A DNA stretch of 10,797 bases from Acidobacteriota bacterium. Its GTDB lineage: Bacteria > Acidobacteriota > Terriglobia > Bryobacterales > Bryobacteraceae. The stretch lies in NCBI GenBank assembly GCA_003223065.1, contig QHXU01000020.1:1878-12674 (forward strand). Direction: 5' to 3'. Numbering within the stretch: the stretch's first letter is position 1; every line of letters starts with the position of its first letter. Position numbers and translations under genes: made by a program. The notes under the pieces were generated by a model that saw nothing but the letters and a program-made list of their open reading frames with translations, was not told where the DNA came from and ran no database searches. Positions 5,651-10,797 of this stretch are shown piece after piece.

Positions 5651-7563
5651 CGGGTAGCGGCGAGTGGGAAGCGGCAGTTGCGAGGTTCGTTCAAACCAGT
5701 TCCTACTATCCAGTTCCCGATCACCACGCGTGCGCCGACCGGTTGTAAAACGGATCCGCGCCCGCTTCGATGACGCCGCTCGGCAACACCTTTGATCGCC
5801 ACCGGAGCCGCTCCGTTTGCATAACGCGAACGCGAGCTGGTCTGATGGCCGCGCTCAGTCAGATCGGTGTAGGTCGCGGGCGGAATACGTTCATCCAACA
5901 AAAGGTCTCCGCGGTTCCAGGCATGATTGTCGAAGCTCGATACCAGATGGCGCGTTTGGAAACGCGGGGCCTCCACGGCATTCTGCGCGTTGAGGTTGAA
6001 ATCGAGCACGTCCAGCAGCACTTGAATCAGCGCCTGGTCCTGGTTGTCCCCACCCGGAGTGGAAAGCGCCAGATAAGGATGTCCGTCACCCTGGGTCACC
6101 AGCGTCGGGCTAAGCGTCACGCGCGGGCGCTTGCCTCCGGCGAGCTCATTGGGATGCCCGGGAATCAGCACGAAACTTTGAGCGCGCTCGGTCAGCGGGA
6201 TCCCGGTATCCCCCGCGATCACGCTGGGCAGCCATGCTCCTGAAGGCGTCGCCGAGAACATCATGCCCTCGTGATCGATAGCGTCGACGCAGGTCGTATC
6301 GTGCGCCTTCAACGTTTCGTCGATGTGCAGCGCCGCGGTCTCGTTCTCCGCGGGATGATGACCCACTTTCCCGTTAATGCGTCCGGGCAGAAAGTCCCGA
6401 GACGCTTTCTGTGTAATCTGACGGCGTCTCTCGGCCGCATACTCCTTCGACAGCAATATCTGGCTCGGAACGCTGGAGAATTTCGGATCGCCATAATAGG
6501 TGTCGCGATCGGCGTAAGCCAATTTCAGGGCCTCCACGGTGCGATGAATATATTCGGCGGAATTTAACGGAGCGTTGCGCGAGTCGAATCCGTCCAGAAT
6601 ATTCAGCGCCTCAATCATGGCCGGGCCCTGGCTCCAGAAGCCAGGCTTGTACACTTTATAGCCGTGATACATGGTCGAAACCGGCTCTTCCACTTCGAGC
6701 TTGAACGCAGCCATGTCTTCATAGCGCAGCAGGCCGTTGTTGGCCTTCATGAATGCATCGATCTTGCGGGCGATTTCGCCGCGGTAGAAGTAATCGCGTA
6801 CCGCATCGATGGCGGCCTGCCGGCTGGCTCCTGCGGCCAGAGCCTTGCGCTCCGCCTCGGCCATGGAGCGCAGCGTGTGCGCGAGATCGGGCTGCCGGAA
6901 GATGTCGCCGACCTTCGGAATCTGGCCGTTGGGTGTGAAATGCTGCTTCGAGGTCGGCCACAGATCGAAGAAGCGGCGGCTGCGCGCGATACTGCCGGCG
7001 CGCATCTCATCGATCGCAAATCCGTCGGCCAGCTCGATCGCCGGCGCGATGATCTCATTGAACGACTTCGTGCCGAACTCACGCAGCGCCACCAGGCCCG
7101 CATCCACCATGCCCGGCACCAGCGCAGGCATGATGCCGGCCACGGGAATGATGCCCTTCAGACCACCCGGATCCATCTCCATAATCTCCCCGGGCATCAA
7201 GCGGCGTGTGCGGAACATTTCGGAGGTCGCGAGCTTGGGCATCGTCCCGACGCCGGCGATGGCGTAAACCTTGCCTGCTTTGTTGCGGATCAGGATCGGC
7301 GCTTCACCGCCCATGCCGAAATGCGAGAGCTCCGTGACCGAGCCGGCGAACATCGCGGTCACGCCCGCATCCACCGCGTTCCCGCCTTTGTAGTAGATAC
7401 GCATGCCGGCTTCGGTTGCGTACTCGCTGCCGGCGGCTACGGCGCCGTGTGTGCCTCGCACCGCCTGTCGAACCGGGCGGTCGAATTCACGGCGCGCCTG
7501 GCCGGCGCACAAGCTCGTTAACGTGAGAGCAAGCAGGACCGTCTTACGTATCATGTTTTTCAC
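5647..7563 (-). CDS. ggt: Secreted gamma-glutamyltransferase with 3'-terminal frameshift
   Basis: An Ntn-hydrolase that cleaves gamma-glutamyl bonds, for example in glutathione, and is normally exported and self-processed. Seen: a signal peptide MIRKTVLLALTLTSLCAGQA (from residue 4); GMRIYYKGGNAVDAGVTAMF at 53-72; GMGGEAPILI at 83-92; the autoprocessing site HDTTCVDAID at 421-430, with Thr423 the likely nucleophile; and the oxyanion-hole glycines in STPGGDNQDQ (504-505). After YANGAAPVAIK (581-591) the frame as read turns to nonsense and stops at 5647. One frame over, the family ending VLPSGVIEAGADPFYNRSAH followed by AW-stop is intact, with its TGA at 5723-5721. One surplus C in the + strand run at 5789-5790 explains this; the repaired protein has 613 residues. 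The first codon is GTG (7563); the ATG at 7554 is an equally good start. First gene of a ggt-DUF72-hrpB operon. Confidence 0.93.
   Translation of the reverse strand: MKNMIRKTVLLALTLTSLCAGQARREFDRPVRQAVRGTHGAVAAGSEYATEAGMRIYYKGGNAVDAGVTAMFAGSVTELSHFGMGGEAPILIRNKAGKVYAIAGVGTMPKLATSEMFRTRRLMPGEIMEMDPGGLKGIIPVAGIMPALVPGMVDAGLVALREFGTKSFNEIIAPAIELADGFAIDEMRAGSIARSRRFFDLWPTSKQHFTPNGQIPKVGDIFRQPDLAHTLRSMAEAERKALAAGASRQAAIDAVRDYFYRGEIARKIDAFMKANNGLLRYEDMAAFKLEVEEPVSTMYHGYKVYKPGFWSQGPAMIEALNILDGFDSRNAPLNSAEYIHRTVEALKLAYADRDTYYGDPKFSSVPSQILLSKEYAAERRRQITQKASRDFLPGRINGKVGHHPAENETAALHIDETLKAHDTTCVDAIDHEGMMFSATPSGAWLPSVIAGDTGIPLTERAQSFVLIPGHPNELAGGKRPRVTLSPTLVTQGDGHPYLALSTPGGDNQDQALIQVLLDVLDFNLNAQNAVEAPRFQTRHLVSSFDNHAWNRGDLLLDERIPPATYTDLTERGHQTSSRSRYANGAAPVAIKGVAERRHRSGRGSVLQPVGARVVIGNWIVGTGLNEPRNCRFPLAATR
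5696..5717. repeat. Pair of 8-bp direct repeats (ccagttcc) behind ggt
   Basis: The octamer ccagttcc occurs at 5696-5703 and again at 5710-5717, separated by tactat, giving a 14-base period. It lies between the repaired stop of ggt and the start of the DUF72 gene, the only stretch in this operon that would be non-coding once the ggt frameshift is corrected. It may be an operator-like site or chance. Nothing else in the window repeats it obviously. Confidence 0.3.
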
Positions 7564-7568
7564 GCACT

Positions 7569-7576
7569 ATTATAAT
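7569..7576. promoter_or_regulatory. Palindromic -10 element, likely bidirectional promoter
   Basis: The octamer attataat is its own reverse complement, so a perfect TATAAT is present on both strands: 7571-7576 on the + strand and 7574-7569 on the minus strand. It is the only AT-rich spot between divergent ggt (-) and the zinc-ribbon/DinB pair (+). On the minus strand transcription would begin at about 7562, at or just before the ggt start codons (GTG 7563, ATG 7554), giving a leaderless mRNA. On the + strand it would begin near 7583, leaving a leader of about 65 bases. No strong -35 hexamers are visible on either side. Confidence 0.6.
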
Positions 7577-7636
7577 GGTTCCGGAGTGGAGCCGAACTCA
7601 GAGAACGTGGTTGCCAATCGTTGCGGAGACGGTTAC

Positions 7637-7641
7637 GAGGA
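7637..7641 (+). promoter_or_regulatory. Ribosome binding site deciding the zinc-ribbon start
   Basis: GAGGA stands seven bases before the ATG at 7649. It selects this ATG over in-frame GTG codons further upstream (for example 7586), because the frame is open all the way back and length alone could not decide. Confidence 0.6.
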
Positions 7642-7648
7642 CGAACCG

Positions 7649-7750
7649 ATGCTCTACTGTCCCGTCTGCAGCCGCCGTCTTGCCGAGCGCAGATGCAAGC
7701 TGGTCTGCGAACGCTGCGGCTACTATATGAGTTGTGGGGACTACTACTGA
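7649..7750 (+). CDS. 33-residue Cys-rich zinc-ribbon micro-protein
   Basis: A complete tiny gene encoding 33 residues with six cysteines at positions 4, 7, 16, 20, 23 and 29. The CPVC and CERCGYY pairs (4/7 and 20/23) form a classical zinc-ribbon or rubredoxin-like knuckle set, so one bound zinc is expected; Cys16 and Cys29 are extra. Tyrosines cluster at the end (GYY and GDYY). The start is supported by GAGGA seven bases upstream. Its TGA (7748-7750) shares a base with the DinB ATG, so both proteins should be made from one mRNA by coupled translation. I recall similar unnamed small proteins from acidobacterial genomes but know no function. Possible roles are zinc handling, redox sensing or partner binding to DinB; these are inferences from the Cys pattern and the coupling. 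The in-frame reading upstream of 7649 lacks Cys pairs and looks like leader. Confidence 0.72.
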   Translation: MLYCPVCSRRLAERRCKLVCERCGYYMSCGDYY

Positions 7751-8244
7751 TGAGCGAGCTGGCAGAGCTGTTGGAACGATTCCGGCGCGGAGCGGAGCTT
7801 CTCGCCGTGGCCACCACCGGCGCCGCCGGGCCGGAGCTTGATTTCAAGCCCGGGGAAAACAAGTGGAGCGTGCGGCAGATCGCGTGTCACCTGGCGGATG
7901 CGGAAGCGGTGGGCGTAATGCGATTCCGCCAGCTCATCGCCGAAGACAATCCCACCATGGCGGCGTGGAACCAGGAGGCCTGGGCGGCCAATCTCGATTA
8001 CAGCAAACGTAAGATCTCGCAGGTAATAGAAACCTTCCGCATGTTGCGCTTCGCCAATTACGAATTGTTGAAGGACCAGCCGGTCCAAGTCTTCGAGCGC
8101 CGCGGCACACACGCCGTGCGCGGGCCAATGACCCTGCTGCAGATGCTCCGAATGTATGCCGAGCACGCCGAGAATCACGTCAAGCAAATCCAGGGTGTGC
8201 GTGCGGTGTTCAAGGAGCAAAAGGCGAGACAGGCCGCGCGCTAG
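7750..8244 (+). CDS. DinB-family (DinB_2-type) metal-dependent protein
   Basis: A 164-residue four-helix-bundle protein of the DinB/YfiT superfamily. Members bind a divalent metal through three histidines and include thiol-dependent transferases (bacillithiol or mycothiol S-transferases) as well as many uncharacterised proteins. Seen: WSVRQIACHLADAEAV at 39-54, the standard first-helix motif with His47; and the third-helix pair YAEHAENHVKQIQ with His139 and His143 in H-x3-H spacing. All three presumed metal ligands are present. The C-terminal tail KEQKARQAAR is basic. No signal peptide, so cytoplasmic. The ATG overlaps the zinc-ribbon stop as TGATG. Its own stop TAG touches the stop of the convergent peptidase with no intervening base. 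The substrate cannot be told; the name DinB here refers to fold and does not imply DNA-damage induction. Confidence 0.9.
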   Translation: MSELAELLERFRRGAELLAVATTGAAGPELDFKPGENKWSVRQIACHLADAEAVGVMRFRQLIAEDNPTMAAWNQEAWAANLDYSKRKISQVIETFRMLRFANYELLKDQPVQVFERRGTHAVRGPMTLLQMLRMYAEHAENHVKQIQGVRAVFKEQKARQAAR

Positions 8245-9708
8245 CTACTGAAACAATCCGCGTTTGCCGGATTTGAAATCCTCCCATTGTCCGAACGCCT
8301 TCATTTGTTCGTCGAGCTTGGTGTCGACGAGCAGCTTTTCCACTTCGCTGCGCGTCTGCCGTTTCAGGCGCTCCGGATTTTCAGCCAGCGCCCAAACGAG
8401 CGCCGATGCGATGGCCGCCGTGGCCTTCTCTTCACGCTGATTAACGCGATCGAAGGTGTCGGACTCGACGTGATAGTCCGGAAGATACGGAATCGGGTCC
8501 TGCACTCCGACGAGATTGGGCACACCGGAGACCAGGAAATCGAAGTTGTCCGTGCCGTCAATGGCCTCGATGGTGTGATCGATGGCGTTGAAACCGCCGA
8601 CCACGGCGAGCGCCTGGTTTACCGGCGCGCGGAGGTCTTCGCGGCCGTTCAGGTAAAAGCCGGTGAGCCGGCCTGAGCCCGTGTCAAAGACAACCACCGC
8701 CGCGTGCCTGTCGAGCTCGGCGCGGTGGCGCTCCACATATCGCCGCGAGCCCCACATGCCCTGCTCCTCGCCCGTGAACAACACAAACCGGATCGTGCGC
8801 CGGGGCACGATGCCCAGCTGTTTGAACCCGCGCGCGACGTCCAGCACCAGCGCTACGTTGACGCCGTTGTCTTCGGCGCCCGTGCCGAGGTCCCAGGAAT
8901 CGAGATGCGCGCCGATGAGGACGATCTCGCCGGGCTGCTCGCGGCCGGGGATGTCGGCCACGACGTTGTGCGATTCATACTCGCCGCCCAACTTGTTTTG
9001 AAGATTCAAGCGCACGCGAACCTCGCCCTTTTCCGCGAGACGCCGGAGGCGCTCGGCGTGCTCACGATTGACGATCGCCGTGGGGATCGGCACCAGCGAT
9101 CCATCGAAGCTCATTGGATGGCGATACAAGAGCCCGCGCGGGCGGGTCGACTCGAGAAGCAGCGCGGCTACGCCCGCCTTCTTCGCGGCGGCCACCAGCG
9201 AATCGTTGCGGAGATATTCGGCAAAGAGATCGTCGAACGTCTTCATCTCCTTGTTGTGGACGAGTGCGATTGCGCCCTTGGCCGTTGCGCCGAGCTTGGC
9301 AAAATCCGCCTCCGAGCCTTCGCCCGCGTCGACAACACGCGCTTCGAGCGTGCCCTCCGTCGAACTGGTAAAAGGCGCGGCGGCGACCCGAACCGTGAAC
9401 TGTTCCGGTGCGGTGGCTGAGGCCTCGGCGGTGCCGGGCAGCCAAAGATTCGGAATCTTGAACGGCTCCAGCGACACCCGCTCGATGCCTGCCGCTTTGA
9501 ACTTGCGTGCCGCCCACTCGATGGAACGGAACGCGGCGGGCGATCCGGTAGGCCGGCCGCCGACACCATCGCAGAGCTCCCTTAAGTCGTCGAAGATTGG
9601 CGTGTCACCAATCGCCCGGGCAGCAAGACGGCGCGGCGCATCATCCGCCGCCGCGACGGCCGCTATCGTGAGCGCGGCGAAAAGAAGTCCGTGTTTAGCG
9701 TTTCTCAT
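8245..9708 (-). CDS. Secreted M28-family zinc metallopeptidase (carboxypeptidase Q-like)
   Basis: A 487-residue exported zinc exopeptidase. It begins with a signal peptide, MRNAKHGLLFAALTIAAVAA (residues 1-20), likely cut near AADD. The region at about 120-230 corresponds to the protease-associated (PA) insert of carboxypeptidase Q relatives. Catalytic domain ligands are all visible: GAHLDSWD with His268 and Asp270; GAEDNG with bridging Asp280; TGEEQG with catalytic Glu314 and zinc-binding Glu315; FDTG with Asp342; and YHVESDT with His413. GAHLDSWDLGTGAEDNG is the form of the carboxypeptidase Q subfamily, so release of amino acids from peptides or dipeptides outside the cytoplasm is expected. 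I chose the ATG at 9708 because the signal peptide starts there; the frame is open to 10047 but that extension is anomalous and runs into the divergent methyltransferase. The stop abuts that of the DinB gene. Confidence 0.93.
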   Translation of the reverse strand: MRNAKHGLLFAALTIAAVAAADDAPRRLAARAIGDTPIFDDLRELCDGVGGRPTGSPAAFRSIEWAARKFKAAGIERVSLEPFKIPNLWLPGTAEASATAPEQFTVRVAAAPFTSSTEGTLEARVVDAGEGSEADFAKLGATAKGAIALVHNKEMKTFDDLFAEYLRNDSLVAAAKKAGVAALLLESTRPRGLLYRHPMSFDGSLVPIPTAIVNREHAERLRRLAEKGEVRVRLNLQNKLGGEYESHNVVADIPGREQPGEIVLIGAHLDSWDLGTGAEDNGVNVALVLDVARGFKQLGIVPRRTIRFVLFTGEEQGMWGSRRYVERHRAELDRHAAVVVFDTGSGRLTGFYLNGREDLRAPVNQALAVVGGFNAIDHTIEAIDGTDNFDFLVSGVPNLVGVQDPIPYLPDYHVESDTFDRVNQREEKATAAIASALVWALAENPERLKRQTRSEVEKLLVDTKLDEQMKAFGQWEDFKSGKRGLFQ

Positions 9709-9735
9709 TTTGGACCTGACCTGACGGCAACGGTT

Positions 9736-9741
9736 AGTATA
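9736..9741 (-). promoter_or_regulatory. Possible -10 element (TATACT) for the M28 peptidase
   Basis: On the minus strand TATACT, one mismatch from consensus, ends 27 bases before the peptidase ATG, which predicts a leader of about 20 bases. That leader carries CAGGTCAGG shortly ahead of the start, a modest ribosome binding site. A -35 hexamer is not evident. The position supports starting the peptidase at 9708. Confidence 0.4.
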
Positions 9742-9831
9742 GCGAGGTGACCGATCGAATACGCGCGCGCTCGTGCCAATCGCTTTGGGGTTCATCGCGA
9801 AGACCACGCAGCCACCATTTACGATCGTAAC

Positions 9832-9838
9832 GGGAGGA
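9832..9838 (+). promoter_or_regulatory. Strong ribosome binding site for the TTG-started methyltransferase
   Basis: GGGAGGA lies six bases before the TTG at 9845. It is the best Shine-Dalgarno sequence in the window and decides the start, because no ATG or GTG exists in this frame nearby. Confidence 0.6.
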
Positions 9839-9844
9839 CCATTT

Positions 9845-10797
9845 TTGACGTCTTCCGATTCCGGCAAATTCACGTGTAACATCTGCGGCGCCGTTTGCGA
9901 GCGCCCCGCCGGGAGTATGGGCCGGGAGACAGCGAACTGCCCGGAATGCAAATCGACCTTACGGCTGCGCGCGCTGATCGCCCTGCTATCGCAGGAAATT
10001 TTTGGGTTGCCTCTGTCATTGCCGGAATTTCCCGCGCTCAAAGGCATTCGCGGTATGGGAATGAGCGATTCGCCGGAACTCGCGGCGCTGCTCGCCGAAA
10101 AGTTCGATTACACCAACACTTTCTACCATCAGCCGCCGGTGTTCGACGTCACCAGGCCCGACGAGCGCGATCTCGCACGCTACGATTTCATTGTTTCGAG
10201 CGAGGTGATGGAGCACGTACCGCCGCCCGTCGAGAACGCTTTCGCCACGCTGTGCCGGATGCTCAGGCCGGACGGCCTGTTGCTGCTAACCGTTCCCTAC
10301 ACTCTTCAGGGCCGGACCGTCGAGCATTTTCCCGAATTGCACCAGTACACGCTGGCCGCACCCGGAGGCCGGACGGTTCTTGTCAACAGGAGACGAGACG
10401 GTCAAATCGAGGTGTTTGAAAACCTGGTGTTCCATGGCGGGCACGGCTCGACGCTCGAAATGCGCGTGTTCACCGAGGGCTCCTTACGCGCCATGCTCGC
10501 GGAAGCAGGCTTTGCGAGTGTTTACATCGCGACCGAGAACTGGCCTGACTTCGGCGTCGAGCACGCGGAGACGTGGTCGCTTCCGCTCGCCGCGCGCAAA
10601 GGGAATTTCCGGCCGCCCTCCGCCGAATTGGCGCGCGCATACCGGGACGCCTTCCGCCGCGCCATGAACGCAGAGCGCAGCCTGGTGGCGCTGCGCGCCG
10701 ATTACGAACGGCACGTCGCGCATCACAATTTCTCGCATCAGGAGCTGACACAACGGGTGCAGGACCTGGATCGTGAAAGAAAGCGCGCCCTTGCCGA
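9845..10797 (+). CDS. Zinc-ribbon SAM-dependent methyltransferase with coiled-coil tail (3' end outside window)
   Basis: At least 317 residues, open to the window end. Residues 11-35 form a zinc ribbon with CNIC (Cys11, Cys14) and CPEC (Cys32, Cys35), followed by STLRLRALIALLSQEIFG. The middle looks like a class I methyltransferase: YDFIVSSEVMEHVPPP at about 112-127 matches the 'D-x-I-x-x-x-x-V-x-E-H' motif of the Methyltransf_11/23 type, then MLRPDGLLLLTVPY, and later MRVFTEGSLRAMLAEAGF. The usual glycine-rich SAM motif I is replaced by GIRGMGMSDS (about 71-80) and FDYTNTFYH. From about residue 260 the chain becomes charged and heptad-like (AERSLVALRADYERHVAHHN), a probable coiled coil. Substrate unknown; relatives I recall sit with glycosyltransferases, so a sugar or surface-polymer target is possible. 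Start TTG with GGGAGGA six bases upstream. Confidence 0.83.
   Translation, partial: MTSSDSGKFTCNICGAVCERPAGSMGRETANCPECKSTLRLRALIALLSQEIFGLPLSLPEFPALKGIRGMGMSDSPELAALLAEKFDYTNTFYHQPPVFDVTRPDERDLARYDFIVSSEVMEHVPPPVENAFATLCRMLRPDGLLLLTVPYTLQGRTVEHFPELHQYTLAAPGGRTVLVNRRRDGQIEVFENLVFHGGHGSTLEMRVFTEGSLRAMLAEAGFASVYIATENWPDFGVEHAETWSLPLAARKGNFRPPSAELARAYRDAFRRAMNAERSLVALRADYERHVAHHNFSHQELTQRVQDLDRERKRALA

Noticed and set aside
5785..5795. Programmed ribosomal frameshift in ggt
   Set aside because: Restoring the family ending needs a +1 shift at AAA-G with no slippery heptamer, no slow stop codon and no obvious downstream structure; a sequence error or simple mutation is more likely.
6664..7521. 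Long + strand open frame (285 codons) opposite ggt
   Set aside because: It is antisense to a clearly coding gene with intact active-site motifs, shows no recognisable domain, and is what GC-rich third positions produce on the opposite strand.
8241..8248. TAGCTA palindrome at the DinB/peptidase junction as a terminator
   Set aside because: Six symmetric bases made of two stop codons form no useful stem and no T-run follows.
8704..9420. Long + strand open frame opposite the M28 peptidase
   Set aside because: It mirrors the metal-binding region of the peptidase; no domain, no ribosome binding site, and composition is typical of a reverse-frame shadow.
9709..10047. N-terminal extension of the peptidase frame by 113 codons
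   Set aside because: The signal peptide begins at the ATG at 9708, a -10-like hexamer lies just upstream, and the extension overlaps the divergent methyltransferase coding sequence.
9895..10419. + strand open frame of 174 codons at the right end
   Set aside because: The neighbouring frame from 9845 contains a four-Cys zinc ribbon and methyltransferase motifs; this one is an Arg-rich out-of-frame reading of it.
1..10797. Mobile element, CRISPR, prophage, tRNA or defence island
   Set aside because: No transposase, integrase, terminal inverted repeats, spaced repeat arrays, cloverleaf or known defence domains could be seen; composition appears even across the window.

Overview
This GC-rich window is densely packed with bacterial chromosomal genes. 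I infer an acidobacterium, probably of the Solibacteres/Bryobacterales type. The reasons are the style of several proteins: a compact PrmA, a secreted gamma-glutamyltransferase, a carboxypeptidase Q-like M28 peptidase, a zinc-ribbon methyltransferase with a coiled-coil tail, and a six-cysteine mini zinc ribbon. This placement rests on protein character alone and was not tested by a search. I see no RNA genes, insertion sequences, CRISPR array or phage genes.

Layout. Bases 2-211 are the 3' end of a gene that starts outside the window. Next, on the + strand, come a fatty-acyl-CoA synthetase broken by a frameshift near 1146-1155 (270-1845) and a short prmA (1845-2489) coupled to it by a one-base stop/start overlap. 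These meet, with no spacer at all, a three-gene minus-strand operon read in the order gamma-glutamyltransferase (7563 to about 5721, with a one-base frameshift near its 3' end), DUF72 protein (5650-4709) and the ATP-dependent helicase hrpB (4712-2490). A palindromic -10 element at 7569-7576 lies between ggt and a divergent + strand pair: a 33-residue Cys-rich zinc ribbon (7649-7750) and a DinB-family protein (7750-8244), again joined by a one-base overlap. The DinB stop abuts the stop of a minus-strand secreted M28 metallopeptidase (9708-8245). Divergent from the peptidase, a zinc-ribbon SAM methyltransferase begins at a TTG (9845) and runs off the end of the window.

How the genes fit together. 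The content is mixed housekeeping and catabolism: fatty-acid activation, ribosomal-protein methylation, an RNA-helicase-like ATPase, and two exported enzymes acting on gamma-glutamyl compounds and peptides. The order does not make an obvious pathway. Packing is extreme: three one- to four-base stop/start overlaps as the sequence reads, two convergent pairs with zero intergenic bases, and -10-like hexamers so close to some starts that the transcripts would be leaderless or nearly so. Two conserved enzymes carry frameshifts, which means either real gene decay or errors in the assembled sequence. I did not find a convincing new defence, mobile or secondary-metabolite system. The most original points are the Cys-rich micro-protein coupled to DinB, the symmetrical promoter, the compact PrmA and the zinc-ribbon methyltransferase.
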